Shown: positions 1 to 8,649, counted from the stretch's first letter. The stretch: 64,000 nt of DNA from Acidobacteriaceae bacterium (GCA_030041045.1 JASHOQ010000026.1:1-64000); one strand, 5' to 3'. Notes: generated from the sequence alone by a model not told the origin. Translations and numbers: made by a program.

Positions 1-1143
1 ATCGCCATCGACATGGTCCGCGAAGAGCGCCTCGAAGAGGTCGAAGACCGCGCCGAGATGAACGCTGAAGAGCGCCTGCTCGACGTGCTCTTGCCTCCGC
101 CACCCGCCGCGCCGCAGGGTCAGGAGGGCCAGCTTCGCCTGCCCGAGTCCGACTCGCACCAGCGCTCCCGCGAAAAACTACGCCAGCAGTTCCGCGAGGG
201 CAAGCTCGACGACCGCATGGTCGAGCTCGACGTACGCGAGCGCAACATGCCCCAGTTTGGCATCATCTCCAACCAGAACCTCGAAGACATGGAGATGAAC
301 CTCAAGGACATGCTGCCCAACATCTTCGGCGGCGGATCAAAGAAGCGCAAAATGAAAGTCGGCGACGCCTTCGACTATTTGGTCCAGGAAGAAGAAGGCC
401 GCCTCATCGACATGGATGCCGTCAATCGCGCCGCTGTCGAGCGCGTGGAGTCCAACGGCATCGTGTTTTTGGATGAGATCGACAAGATCGCCGGCCGCGA
501 GGGCGGCCACGGCCCTGACGTTTCGCGCGAAGGCGTCCAGCGCGACATCCTGCCCATCGTAGAAGGCACTACGGTGAACACACGCTACGGCATGGTGCGC
601 ACCGACCACATCCTTTTCATCGCCGCCGGCGCCTTCCACGTCTCCAAACCCAGCGATCTCATCCCCGAGCTCCAGGGCCGTTTCCCCATCCGCGTCGAGC
701 TCCAGTCGCTCACCGTCGACGATTTTCTGCGCATTCTCACCGAGCCCAAATCCTCACTCACCAAACAATACTCGGCGCTGCTTGAGACCGAGGGCGTGCG
801 CCTCGAGTTCGCGCCCGACGCCCTGCGCGAGATGGCCGAGTTCGCCTTCAAGGTGAATGAGCAGACGGAGAACATCGGCGCGCGCCGCCTGGCCACCATC
901 ATGGAGCGGGTCCTCGAAGACGTGAGCTTCCTCGCGCCCGACGTCGCCCGCCGCCCTTCGAGCGATGAAGCCGCCTCCGCGCTCAGCGAGGCGATCAAGA
1001 ATGAGGCCTCAACTGCGCTGCCCTTTTCCGAGCGCATGACCGCCTCCGGCCCGGAAAAGCTCTTCCTCATCGACGCCGACTACGTGCGCAAGATGGTCGC
1101 CTCGATCGTGAAGGACCAGGACCTTTCGCGCTACATCCTTTAG
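1..1143 (+). CDS. hslU: HslU, ATPase subunit of the HslUV protease (5' end outside the window)
   Basis: The reading frame is open from the first base, so this is the C-terminal 380 residues of HslU. HslU is the AAA+ unfoldase that feeds substrates to the HslV peptidase in the cytoplasm. The visible part begins in the I-domain, where an acidic stretch is followed by a proline-rich segment (LLPPPPAAP). It then shows the Walker B motif GIVFLDEIDKI (about bases 460-490), an arginine-containing stretch ELQGRFPIRVEL, the sensor-2 motif ENIGARRL and the characteristic C-terminal tail LSRYIL that docks into HslV. Walker A and the pore loop lie upstream, and hslV would be expected there too. No frameshift is seen. 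The identification is firm; only the start is missing. Confidence 0.97.
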   Translation: MAIDMVREERLEEVEDRAEMNAEERLLDVLLPPPPAAPQGQEGQLRLPESDSHQRSREKLRQQFREGKLDDRMVELDVRERNMPQFGIISNQNLEDMEMNLKDMLPNIFGGGSKKRKMKVGDAFDYLVQEEEGRLIDMDAVNRAAVERVESNGIVFLDEIDKIAGREGGHGPDVSREGVQRDILPIVEGTTVNTRYGMVRTDHILFIAAGAFHVSKPSDLIPELQGRFPIRVELQSLTVDDFLRILTEPKSSLTKQYSALLETEGVRLEFAPDALREMAEFAFKVNEQTENIGARRLATIMERVLEDVSFLAPDVARRPSSDEAASALSEAIKNEASTALPFSERMTASGPEKLFLIDADYVRKMVASIVKDQDLSRYIL

Positions 1144-1168
1144 TTGCGTCAACCTCTCATCAAGAATT

Positions 1169-1230
1169 GTCATCCTGAGCGAATCGTCCGCTGCGGCGGA
1201 CGATGAGTCGAAGGACCTGCAGTTATTTCT
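1169..1230. repeat. Dispersed repeat A, copy 1
   Basis: The stretch begins GTCATCCTGAGCGA and contains an inverted pair TCGTCCGC / GCGGACGA followed by GTCGAAGGACCTGCAG. Two longer relatives lie at 8466-8577 and 42618-42738. All sit in intergenic DNA downstream of genes (hslU, glpK, the YVTN gene). It fills the first part of the 327-base gap after hslU. Confidence 0.7.
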
Positions 1231-1257
1231 GATGGGTGCGGTCATTTCTCATCGGCG

Positions 1258-1293
1258 CCCTATCCAAAACGCGCTCTGTGCGTTTTGGGTGGG
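1258..1293. repeat. Hairpin repeat with variable inner stem, copy 1
   Basis: Outer arms CCC-T-ATCC and GGGTGGG enclose a perfect inner stem AAAACGC / GCGTTTT around a 7-base loop. The flank CCCGCGGCCGCACC follows. Related hairpins with the same outer arms but other inner stems occur at 10492-10526, 10554-10589 and 41253-41288. Confidence 0.6.
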
Positions 1294-1350
1294 AAACCAC
1301 ATCCCTCACCCGCGGCCGCACCCGCTCCCGCAGGGAGCGAAGGAAATTAG

Positions 1351-1415
1351 CCCCGGGGTGGAGCGCAGCGCAACCCGGGGAAAGCAATCCAACAGACGGA
1401 GAGCCCCGTAGGGGC
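1351..1415. repeat. Palindromic intergenic repeats
   Basis: Two inverted repeats follow each other: CCCCGGGGT paired with ACCCGGGG (1351-1380) and GCCCC-gta-GGGGC (1403-1415). They complete the intergenic region between hslU and the HicB-like gene. No convincing promoter could be picked out here. Confidence 0.5.
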
Positions 1416-1470
1416 GACGGAAAGACAGACTCCCTGCGCCATCCACCAAAATAAAGGTACGATAACTCCC

Positions 1471-1650
1471 ATGACGAGTTACCGTGTCATCCTTCACCAC
1501 ACCGAAGAGGATTACAGCGTCTCCTGCCCCGGCCTTCCCGGCTGCTGGTCTCAGGGAGTCACGGAAGAGGAGGCTCTCGCCGACATCCGTGCTGCGATCC
1601 AGGAGTATGTGGAAGCCGCCGAAGAACTGGCGCGCGACCGGAGAAGCTGA
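1471..1650 (+). CDS. Orphan HicB-like antitoxin-family protein
   Basis: A 59-residue protein beginning MTSYRVILHHTEEDYSV with the HicB/UPF0150 signature CPGLPGCWSQGVTEEEALAD followed by a helix IRAAIQEYVEAAEEL. HicB folds as a small partial RNase-H-like domain and normally neutralises the HicA mRNA interferase. No HicA-like gene (double-stranded RNA-binding-like fold with a GSH motif) is seen on either side, and there is no room for a DNA-binding C-terminal domain. It is therefore an orphan of the short HicB type, possibly a TA remnant or a stand-alone domain. The start ATG gives the expected first beta-strand. It converges on the MarR gene with a 12-base gap. Confidence 0.75.
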   Translation: MTSYRVILHHTEEDYSVSCPGLPGCWSQGVTEEEALADIRAAIQEYVEAAEELARDRRS

Positions 1651-1662
1651 TCGAAAACAAAT

Positions 1663-2103
1663 CTACTTCGCCGCCCGCGCCTCCAATTTCCTTACCGCCC
1701 TTAGCATCTCCCCGAGCGCCGCCTTCCCAACCTCGCCCTCAAACTCCTTCTGCAACCGGTCCAACGCGCCAATCACGCGCAACGCCGCTCGTTTGCCCTG
1801 CGGCTTCAGCGCCAATAAGAAAACCCGCGCATCCCCGGAGTCGATCTTCCGCTGCAGCAACCCCTTCGCCTCGAGCGACGAAACGCAATGGCTCACGTTC
1901 CCGCGCGTCGTCCCAAACGTCTCCGCCAGTTGCGAGGGCTTCACCGGCCGCGGCGCTTCAAAGAACAGTGCCGCCAGCGTCAGCCCCTCGAGGAAGCTCA
2001 GCTCGTCCGCCGCAAGCGCGCGCCCGGCCAGCGCCTCAAATCGCCGCGCCGCCCGGCTCACCGCAAACATCGGGCTCTCGTTCAAGAAAGCATCGATCCG
2101 CAT
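1663..2103 (-). CDS. MarR-family transcriptional regulator
   Basis: A 146-residue winged-helix protein. The recognition region is VKPSQLAETFGTTRGNVSHC followed by SSLEAKGLLQRKIDSGDAR, where the DxR-type wing motif typical of MarR proteins (GDAR) is seen. N- and C-terminal helices would make the dimer interface. It is divergent from the TonB receptor that starts at 2221, with 117 bases between them, so it may repress that receptor and itself. The stretch 2139-2180 between them is AT-rich and could hold overlapping promoters, but I could not define an operator. The ligand is unknown. Confidence 0.85.
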   Translation of the reverse strand: MRIDAFLNESPMFAVSRAARRFEALAGRALAADELSFLEGLTLAALFFEAPRPVKPSQLAETFGTTRGNVSHCVSSLEAKGLLQRKIDSGDARVFLLALKPQGKRAALRVIGALDRLQKEFEGEVGKAALGEMLRAVRKLEARAAK

Positions 2104-2220
2104 GATTGATCCGCTTCGCTCGGCTGCACTGCCTCGAAATTGATTTACGTCCTAAACTATTCACGATTATACAAAATCATCCTTGAACCCGCTCCGCCAC
2201 GCCGGAAATCATGCTTACGG

Positions 2221-4104
2221 ATGAAATCTTTTTGGGCACTCGCCCCCGTTCCGTTTTTCGCTTGCCTTGCCGCCGCTCTCCCGGCGCAGACCACCACCAC
2301 ACCGTCGCCATCCGTCCCCACTCAGTCGCAGACCCTCGTCGTCCTCGGCTCGGCCACGCCCGTCCCGCTGGCCGAATCCCCGCGCTCCGTCGATGTGATT
2401 CCCCTTCAGGGCCAAAAGCTCGCCGCCGAATCGCCCCAGGACTTCCTGCGCACCGACTCGTCTCTCTTCCTCGAGTCGCGCGGCGCCGGAGGCGGCCAGG
2501 CCGACATCGTTCTGCGCGGCGGCAGCTTCGAGCAAACCCTCGTGCTCCTCAATGGCTTCCGCATCAACGACGCGCAAACCTCGCACCACAACCTCGACCT
2601 CCCTGTCCCGCTCGAAGCCATGAGCTCCATCCAGGTCCTCGCCGGCGCTGGCTCCACGCTGCACGGCGTCGACGCCCTCACCGGCGTGGTCGACTTCCTC
2701 ACCGCCGCGCCCGATCACGACTCGCTCTTCCTGCGCGCCGGCGGAGGCAGCTTCGAATCGAACGAGGAAACCTTGCTCGCTTCGGCCACGCGTCGCTCCT
2801 GGAGCGGCCGCGCCACCGCCGAGCGCAACTTTTCCACCGGCTTCATGGCTGACCGCGACTACCGCAACGAAGACGCATCCACAGAAATCTGGCACGGCTC
2901 GCGCCTCGGCATCACCGATCTGCTCTTCGCCTCCAGCGACCGCGCCTTCGGCGCCAACCAGTTTTACGGCGACTATCCCTCCTGGGAGCGCACCAAAGGG
3001 TGGTTCGCATCCGCGCGGCAGGAGCTGGGCGCGCACACCGTGGCCGCCTTCGGCTACCGCCGCCACAGCGACGATTTCGTCCTCATCCGCGACGACCCCG
3101 CCGCGTATGAGAACAACCACGTCGATGCCTCCTGGCAGGGCTCGCTCCGCCACACCCTCGCGCTGCCCAAGGGCGCGCTGCTGCTCACCGGCCTCGAGGC
3201 CGACGGCGACTCCATCCGCAGCTTCAACTTCTCTGAAGGCGTCACGTCGTTCGCACTCGGCATTCACGCCCGCAATCGCGGCGCCGGTTACATCGATCTC
3301 GACTGGAACCCGCCCAACCGCCGTTGGAATCTCTCCGCGGGCGCGCGCGAAGAAATCTTCTCCGGCGGCGCGCAGGCCGTCTTCTCTCCCGAGCTCGCCG
3401 GCAGCCTGCGCCTCCCGCACCAGCTGAAGCTCCGCTCGAGCGGCGGCTACGGCTTCCGCATTCCCACCTACACTGACCTCTACTATTCCGATCCCAGCAC
3501 CCTTGGCAATCCCCACCTCAAACCCGAGTCTGCGTGGTCCGGCGATGCCGGCGCCGACTGGGCCCCCTCCGGCCGCGTCGAGCTCTCCTTCACCGGCTTC
3601 TACTCCCAGCAGCACGACACCATCGACTACGTCAAATCCCCCACCGTCCCCAACCCTTATCTCCCGCCCAACTGTCCTGCCAACATCTGGTGCGCCGCCA
3701 ATCTCAACGGCCTGCACTTCGCCGGCGTCGAATCCTCCTTCACCTGGATTCCGTCCAAATCCCAATCTGTCCACATCGCCTGGACCGCTCTCCACGGTGC
3801 GCAAAGCGCCCTTCACGGCCTCGAGTCCGAGTATGTCTTTAATTATCCCGTCCAGAACATCCACGCCTCCTGGACCGTGAATTTCCCTCACACCCTCGCG
3901 CTCACCAATGCCGTACAGCTCGCCCAACGCTACCAGCAATCCGTCTACCCCGTCTGGAACGTCGCAGCCACCCGCAACATCGGCCGTCTGCGCCCTTATC
4001 TGCGCCTCACCAATCTCTCGAACACCGGCTACCAGGAAATCAGCGGCGTCAACATGCCCTCCCGCGCCATTGTGGGCGGCTTCGCCATTGAGCTCGGCGA
4101 CTAG
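2221..4104 (+). CDS. TonB-dependent outer-membrane receptor, small BtuB/siderophore-like type
   Basis: The open frame extends upstream to 2140, but ATG 2221 gives a clean Sec signal peptide (MKSFWALAPVPFFACLAAALPAQ), so it is preferred, giving 627 residues. The plug domain follows (about residues 40-160: ESPRSVDVI, QDFLRTDSSLFLESRG, ADIVLRGGSFEQTLVLLNGF), then a 22-strand-type barrel with tyrosine-rich strands ending YLRLTNLSNTGYQEI and a short C-terminal strand. Proteins of this size and plug sequence import cobalamin, siderophores or similar small ligands. No ABC transporter or TonB gene is adjacent, so the substrate cannot be told. The divergent MarR gene is a plausible regulator. Confidence 0.88.
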   Translation: MKSFWALAPVPFFACLAAALPAQTTTTPSPSVPTQSQTLVVLGSATPVPLAESPRSVDVIPLQGQKLAAESPQDFLRTDSSLFLESRGAGGGQADIVLRGGSFEQTLVLLNGFRINDAQTSHHNLDLPVPLEAMSSIQVLAGAGSTLHGVDALTGVVDFLTAAPDHDSLFLRAGGGSFESNEETLLASATRRSWSGRATAERNFSTGFMADRDYRNEDASTEIWHGSRLGITDLLFASSDRAFGANQFYGDYPSWERTKGWFASARQELGAHTVAAFGYRRHSDDFVLIRDDPAAYENNHVDASWQGSLRHTLALPKGALLLTGLEADGDSIRSFNFSEGVTSFALGIHARNRGAGYIDLDWNPPNRRWNLSAGAREEIFSGGAQAVFSPELAGSLRLPHQLKLRSSGGYGFRIPTYTDLYYSDPSTLGNPHLKPESAWSGDAGADWAPSGRVELSFTGFYSQQHDTIDYVKSPTVPNPYLPPNCPANIWCAANLNGLHFAGVESSFTWIPSKSQSVHIAWTALHGAQSALHGLESEYVFNYPVQNIHASWTVNFPHTLALTNAVQLAQRYQQSVYPVWNVAATRNIGRLRPYLRLTNLSNTGYQEISGVNMPSRAIVGGFAIELGD

Positions 4105-4321
4105 AGAGCGCGCCGCATAAATCCCTTGCCATCTTCACGTGTGCCCCGGTAACCTGTACGCGTACCTCGGCAGCCCGCACTGCGGTTCCGGCCCGCGGGC
4201 TCTACCTGCTTTCTCCTGCTTCTGAGGGATGGTGGATGGAGGCGTATCAGAGCGCACCGGGAAAGTGTGCCTGCACCTTTCCTCTCACGCCACGCCATTC
4301 AACCCCGACAGGAGAAACGTC

Positions 4322-4687
4322 ATGAGCCAATCCGGAAATCACCACAAGATTAACTACATCGAGTTCGCCGTTACCAGCGTTGCCCGCGCCAAGCAGTTTT
4401 ACTCCTCCGTCTTCGCATGGAGTTTCATCGACTACGGCCCCGATTACGCGAGCTTCACCTCCGCATCGGCGGGTATCGACGGCGGCGTTCGCACCGCCAA
4501 ACCCGACGAAACCACCGGCTCCGGAGCTCCGCTCGTCGTCCTCTATTCCGCTGACCTTGAAGCCACGCAAGCCGCCATCGCCGCGGCGGGCGGCTCCATT
4601 GTCGTCCCCACCTTCTCCTTCCCCGGCGGCCGCCGCTTCCATTTCTCTGACGGCGTGGGCAATCTCCTCGCCGTCTGGTCCGAATAG
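4322..4687 (+). CDS. VOC-family (glyoxalase/dioxygenase-fold) protein
   Basis: A 121-residue protein with the paired beta-alpha-beta-beta-beta modules of the vicinal oxygen chelate fold: INYIEFAVTSVARAKQFYSS then FAWSFIDYGPDYASF, and a second module ending GGRRFHFSDGVGNLLAVWSE. The longer frame begins at 4229, but ATG 4322 has an AGGAGA ribosome site 9 bases upstream and gives the normal VOC start. Such proteins include glyoxalases, extradiol dioxygenases and antibiotic-binding proteins; the reaction is not predictable here. It stands alone. Confidence 0.85.
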   Translation: MSQSGNHHKINYIEFAVTSVARAKQFYSSVFAWSFIDYGPDYASFTSASAGIDGGVRTAKPDETTGSGAPLVVLYSADLEATQAAIAAAGGSIVVPTFSFPGGRRFHFSDGVGNLLAVWSE

Positions 4688-5194
4688 CGCACCCGGCGCC
4701 CGGCTTTTCCCATGGGGGTGAACAACCCGTTCGCCCCCCCGATCCCCTGACCGTGCACGCAAACCGTGAATCTGGAGACGCCGGGTGCAAATGGCGAAGC
4801 CGCGCACCTTGCTACACACCTAAAGTCCCGCTTGCGTCGCCATCCCCGCTTTGTTTGATCCCATCGAACGGCCGCCTTTGGCCGCCTGAATCGGCCAGGT
4901 GAGGGAATCCTCTCAACCCCAGGGCAAATTCATCCGTCTAACCCCTAAGGAACCGATTTTCCATTTGTTTCCGAGGGTGGCCTGACCATCGACCGTGCAA
5001 TCCTGAGCAGTTTTTGTCGCGGGATAAGGCGATTCCCGGGTTGGCGCCCCTCAAAAACGAAGCTCCCGAGTCGGCGCGGCCCCGCAGGCGCTCCCGCGAA
5101 CAGCCCTTCGTCCATGGGGTGGGAGTCTCCGGGAGCGGTCGACCTGGCTCAGGTTCCTCCGTGGCACACTTACCCGGGAATCGGCCGATGGCGC
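4688..5194. other. Intergenic stretch with a strong stem-loop at 4714-4738
   Basis: A 507-base gap between the VOC gene and the next gene. A stem GGGGGTGAAC / GTTCGCCCCC (one G-T pair) with loop AACCC lies 26 bases after the VOC stop codon and may end that transcript, although no T-run follows. The remainder has no convincing gene on either strand, and I recognise no riboswitch. Confidence 0.4.
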
Positions 5195-6247
5195 TTGCAC
5201 GAGAAACTCGCCTTGCTCTCAGTCATTCTTGTTTTTCCTTCTGCGCTCTTGGCGCAGGCTACTTCTGCCGACCCTCCCGGCTCGCATCCCGCCTCCTCCG
5301 GTTCTGTACCTTCGCTGTCCGCACAATCAGGCATCGTTCAGGGCGTGGTCACCGGCAAAGATGGCGAAGTCTACGAGGGCGTGCGCATCGAGCTCACCTC
5401 TGCCGAAATGCAGACACCCCTCGTAGCCCAGACCAACAGCGAAGGCGAATTCACCTTCGTCAATGTCCCCGCCGGCGCCTTCACCCTCACCATCTCCTCT
5501 GACGGATTCTCCACCCAGACTCTTTCCGGCCTGCTTAAGCCCGGTGAAACCTTCGATGCCGAGAACATCGTACTGCTGATGAAAGAGACCACAAGCGTGG
5601 TGCGCGTCTCTGCCTCCGAGCAGGAAGTGCTCGCCGAAGAGCAGATTCATGTGGAAGAAACCCAGCGCGTCCTCGGCGTGCTGCCCAACTTCTACGTCAT
5701 CTACGACCATAACGCCGTCCCTCTCACCACGCGCCAGAAATACTCCCTTGCCTGGCGGTCAAACATCGATCCCTTCACCTTCCTCCTCAACGGGGCCTTC
5801 GCCGGCGTCGAGCAGGCTGACAACACCTTCGCCGGCTACGGCCAGGGCGCGCAGGGATACGCCAAGCGTTTCGGCGCCAACTACGCTGACACCTTCATCA
5901 GCACGGAGATCGGCGGCGCCATTCTGCCCTCCCTCTTCAAGCAGGATCCGCGCTATTTTTACAAGGGCACCGGCACCGTCCGCGCCCGCGCTGCCTACGC
6001 CATCGCCAACGCCGTCATCTGCAAAGGCGACAACATGCGCTGGCAGTTCAATTACTCCGGCATCCTGGGCGGATTGGCCGCCGGCGGCATCTCCAACCTC
6101 TACTATCCGGCCAGCGATCGCAGCGGCATCTCCCTCACCTTTGAGAATTTGGCCATAGGCCTCGGCGAATCCGCGGTGCAGAATCTCTTCCAGGAATTCC
6201 TCGTCAAGAAACTCACCCCTGGCACCCGCAAAGCGGCTGCACAATAG
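5195..6247 (+). CDS. Exported protein with carboxypeptidase-regulatory-like domain
   Basis: About 350 residues. A TTG at 5195 gives a textbook signal peptide (LHEKLALLSVILVFPSALLAQA); the first ATG in frame, at 5114, would add 27 unlikely residues, so the start is uncertain. Residues 40-120 form a CarboxypepD_reg-like Ig fold (QGVVTGKDGEVYEGVRIELT, NSEGEFTFVNVPAGAFTLTI). The remainder is a conserved-looking region with aromatic- and glycine-rich segments (RQKYSLAWRSNIDPFTF, GAFAGVEQADNTFAGYGQGA, QDPRYFYKGTG) that could be partly outer-membrane associated. It resembles acidobacterial proteins of unknown function. No operon partner is evident. It converges on the RelE-like gene. Confidence 0.75.
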   Translation: MHEKLALLSVILVFPSALLAQATSADPPGSHPASSGSVPSLSAQSGIVQGVVTGKDGEVYEGVRIELTSAEMQTPLVAQTNSEGEFTFVNVPAGAFTLTISSDGFSTQTLSGLLKPGETFDAENIVLLMKETTSVVRVSASEQEVLAEEQIHVEETQRVLGVLPNFYVIYDHNAVPLTTRQKYSLAWRSNIDPFTFLLNGAFAGVEQADNTFAGYGQGAQGYAKRFGANYADTFISTEIGGAILPSLFKQDPRYFYKGTGTVRARAAYAIANAVICKGDNMRWQFNYSGILGGLAAGGISNLYYPASDRSGISLTFENLAIGLGESAVQNLFQEFLVKKLTPGTRKAAAQ

Positions 6248-6263
6248 CGGCATTCAAATGCAA

Positions 6264-6563
6264 TTACTCCTCGAAGGCCGACGGCAGATCTCGGCCGCCG
6301 TAGAAGACGCCGAGAATGGTCACGCGCTTTCTTGATACCTCAAAGGCGATCATCACCCATTTACGAAAACCAAACGTGTGCAGGCCCGGCCGGATGTCCT
6401 CGCGCAGTGTCCCGCGCATTGGGATTGTGCGCAAGCTTTCACAGCTCTCAATAATCGCACCGACAAAGGCATCTGCAACCTCCGTCGAGGCTACGGCAGC
6501 CAGTTGCTTGTACAAGTCGACGAGTTGCCGTTCTGCTTCCGGCGCAAACACGACGCGATACAT
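6264..6563 (-). CDS. RelE/ParE-family toxin
   Basis: A 99-residue protein beginning MYRVVFAPEAERQLVDLYKQ, with the ParE/RelE core of N-terminal beta-hairpin and helices, then RTIPMRGTLREDIRPGLHTFGFRKWVMIAFEV and VTILGVFYGGRDLPSAF, the usual C-terminal beta-strand region. RelE toxins cleave ribosome-bound mRNA and ParE toxins poison gyrase; the sequence fits ParE-like members better, but I cannot separate them surely. Its ATG overlaps the antitoxin stop codon (ATGA), so the two are translationally coupled in the usual antitoxin-first order. Confidence 0.88.
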   Translation of the reverse strand: MYRVVFAPEAERQLVDLYKQLAAVASTEVADAFVGAIIESCESLRTIPMRGTLREDIRPGLHTFGFRKWVMIAFEVSRKRVTILGVFYGGRDLPSAFEE

Positions 6564-6841
6564 CAGCCTGCCTTGCGCATCGACTTTCGAGCAGCTGCCA
6601 GAGAGCGGTTCACGCGCGTAATCGCGACTGCCTGAGACGGGTCAGCCTTCATCGCGTCGTAAGTTGGAGCCACCTTGTTCCGCAACCATGAGTCGATTGC
6701 CTTCCCTCGGGCCTCGAGGGCTCGCAGCCCGTCCCGAATGACCTCGCTCTCGGAGGCATATTCGCCGGAATCGACTTTGGCGCGAACCTTCTCGGCCATC
6801 TCACGAGTCAAAGTAATGCTTAATTGCCTTGTGCTACGCAT
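6563..6841 (-). CDS. ParD-family antitoxin
   Basis: A 92-residue protein with an N-terminal ribbon-helix-helix: RQLSITLTREMAEKVRAKVD then GEYASESEVIRDGLRALEAR, the ParD/CopG signature (Y.S.SEVIRDGLR). The C-terminal half (SWLRNKVAPTYDAMKADPSQ) would wrap the toxin. It binds DNA as a dimer and represses its own operon. An AAGGTGG ribosome site precedes the start. A 19-base palindrome at 6861-6879, 20 bases upstream, is the likely operator. Confidence 0.9.
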   Translation of the reverse strand: MRSTRQLSITLTREMAEKVRAKVDSGEYASESEVIRDGLRALEARGKAIDSWLRNKVAPTYDAMKADPSQAVAITRVNRSLAAARKSMRKAG

Positions 6842-6860
6842 CGAAGGAAACCACCTTGTG

Positions 6861-6879
6861 AATAGGATTCTATCCTATT
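6861..6879. promoter_or_regulatory. Candidate operator of the ParD/toxin operon
   Basis: A perfect inverted repeat AATAGGAT-TCT-ATCCTATT lies 20 bases before the antitoxin start codon, in an AT-rich patch that is likely to hold the promoter. Position and symmetry fit a ribbon-helix-helix autorepressor site. It also lies 72 bases upstream of glpK on the other strand. Confidence 0.6.
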
Positions 6880-6951
6880 CTGCCCAGGGACGTCCTTGCC
6901 TGCCTCACACCCCGCATGTTTGACTTGATTGCGCGAAAGGGAATCCCTCGC

Positions 6952-8439
6952 ATGGCCTACGTTCTCGCCCTCGACCAGGGCACCACCAGCTCCCGCGCCA
7001 TCCTCTTCGACGAAGACGGCACCCTTGCCGCCGTGGCGCAGCACGAGTTCGAGCAGCTCTATCCGCAGCAGGGACGGGTCGAACACGATCCCATGGAAAT
7101 CCTCACCAGCCAGATGAGTTGCGCCGTCGAGGTCCTCGGCCAAATCGGCGCGCGCCCCCGCGACATCGCCGCCATCGGTATTACCAACCAGCGCGAGACC
7201 GCCATCGTCTGGGAGCGCGCAACCGGCAAGCCCATCCATCCCGCCATCGTCTGGCAGGACCGCCGCACCGCCGGTTTTTGCAAGGAGCTCGAAGACCGCG
7301 GCCTCGGCGAAACCGTCTCCTCCAAAACCGGCCTCGTCCTCGATCCTTACTTCTCCGCCACCAAGGTGAAATGGATCCTCGACAATGTCGAGGGCGCGCG
7401 TACCCGCGCGCTGCGCGGCGAGCTGGCCTTCGGCACCGTCGATACCTGGCTTATCTGGCACCTCACCAGCGGCCATCGCCACGTCACGGACGTCACCAAC
7501 GCCTCGCGCACGCTGCTCTTCAACATCGTCACCGGCGAGTGGGACTCCGAGCTCCTCGAAATCTTCTCCATCCCCGCATCGATGCTGCCGGAAGTTGTCT
7601 GGTCAAGCCAGCGCGTGGGTGAAGTCACTACCTCGCTCGGCCTCGCCGGCGCGCCCATCGCCGGCATCGCGGGCGACCAGCAGGCTGCGCTCTTCGGCCA
7701 GCTCTGCTGGCGTCCGGGCGAGGCCAAAAACACTTACGGCACCGGCTGCTTCCTTCTCCAGAACATCGGCGCCAGGTTCATGCGCTCTCGCCATCGCCTT
7801 ATCACCACCCTCGCCGCCAGTACGCACCAGCGCCTTGAGTACGCGCTCGAAGGCAGCATCTTCATCGGCGGCGCGGTGGTGCAGTGGCTGCGCGACAACC
7901 TCAAGCTCATTGCCTCTTCTTCTGACGTCGAAACCCTCGCCCGCAGTGTGGCCTCGAGCGACGGCGTCGTCTTCGTCCCCGCCTTCGTCGGCCTGGGCGC
8001 GCCGCACTGGGACCCGCACGCGACCGGCATGCTCATCGGCCTCGGCCGCGGCACCCATCCCGGCCACATCGCGCGCGCCGCCCTCGAAGCCATCGCCTTT
8101 CAAGTCGCCGACGTCCTTGACGCCGTCAAAAGCGAAACCGGCACGCCTCTTGGCGCACTCCGCGTGGATGGCGGGGCCGCGGTCAACGATTTGCTCATGC
8201 AGTTCCAGGCTGACATTCTCGGCGTTCCCGTCGTCCGCCCGCAGGTGACGGAAACCACTGCGCTCGGCGCGGCTTATCTCGCCGGACTCGCCACCGGCTT
8301 CTGGGCCAACCCCGACGCACTCTGCGCCAAACGCCACGGCGACGAGCGCTTCGCCCCGCTCATGGAAGCCGACGAGCGCAACGCGCGCCGTGCGCAATGG
8401 AAAAACGCCGTCGACCGCGCCCGCCGCTGGAGCGCCTGA
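6952..8439 (+). CDS. glpK: Glycerol kinase
   Basis: 495 residues, the normal length. GlpK phosphorylates glycerol with ATP to glycerol 3-phosphate in the cytoplasm. FGGY-family motifs are present in order: ALDQGTTSSRAILFDEDG (N-terminal phosphate loop), GITNQRETAIVWERATGKPI, WQDRRTA, DTWLIWHLT, NASRTLLFNI, GIAGDQQAALFGQ, NTYGTGCFLL, and GALRVDGGAAVNDLLMQFQA in the second domain. The frame is open from 6916, but ATG 6952 with an AAGGGA site upstream gives the canonical N-terminus MAYVLALDQGTTSS. No glpF or glpD is adjacent. Regulation is not visible. Confidence 0.96.
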   Translation: MAYVLALDQGTTSSRAILFDEDGTLAAVAQHEFEQLYPQQGRVEHDPMEILTSQMSCAVEVLGQIGARPRDIAAIGITNQRETAIVWERATGKPIHPAIVWQDRRTAGFCKELEDRGLGETVSSKTGLVLDPYFSATKVKWILDNVEGARTRALRGELAFGTVDTWLIWHLTSGHRHVTDVTNASRTLLFNIVTGEWDSELLEIFSIPASMLPEVVWSSQRVGEVTTSLGLAGAPIAGIAGDQQAALFGQLCWRPGEAKNTYGTGCFLLQNIGARFMRSRHRLITTLAASTHQRLEYALEGSIFIGGAVVQWLRDNLKLIASSSDVETLARSVASSDGVVFVPAFVGLGAPHWDPHATGMLIGLGRGTHPGHIARAALEAIAFQVADVLDAVKSETGTPLGALRVDGGAAVNDLLMQFQADILGVPVVRPQVTETTALGAAYLAGLATGFWANPDALCAKRHGDERFAPLMEADERNARRAQWKNAVDRARRWSA

Positions 8440-8465
8440 CGCGTGAATGTTGAGAAGGAGAGCTT

Positions 8466-8577
8466 GTCATCCTGAGCGGAGTCCGCCGCGGCGGACGCAG
8501 TCGAAAGCCTGCCCTGAGCGAGGATCGGCCGTGTCAGGGGACGATCCGAGTCGAATGGGATCTGCGGTTGTTCCTCA
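8466..8577. repeat. Dispersed repeat A, copy 2
   Basis: The stretch begins GTCATCCTGAGCGGA and runs through GTCGAAAGCCTGCCCTGAGC, GGGGACGATCCGAGTCGAAT and TCTGCGGTTGTTC. It is nearly identical over about 100 bases to the copy at 42618-42738 and shares its 5' part with 1169-1230. It occupies most of the gap between glpK and the zinc-finger gene. Confidence 0.75.
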
Positions 8578-8649
8578 CGGAACCGTCAACAAAACCCTCT
8601 CGCCTGGGCGCACCCGACTCTGCGAAAATGGCAGTAAACGGAGGTCTCC

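Noticed and set aside
2104..2220. Cobalamin riboswitch before the BtuB-like receptor
   Set aside because: The leader is only 117 bases and shows none of the conserved B12-box text, so no riboswitch is claimed.
2215..3939. 574-codon open frame on the minus strand
   Set aside because: It lies fully antisense to the TonB receptor, has a valine/glycine/alanine bias and no domain; it is an artefact of GC-rich codon use.
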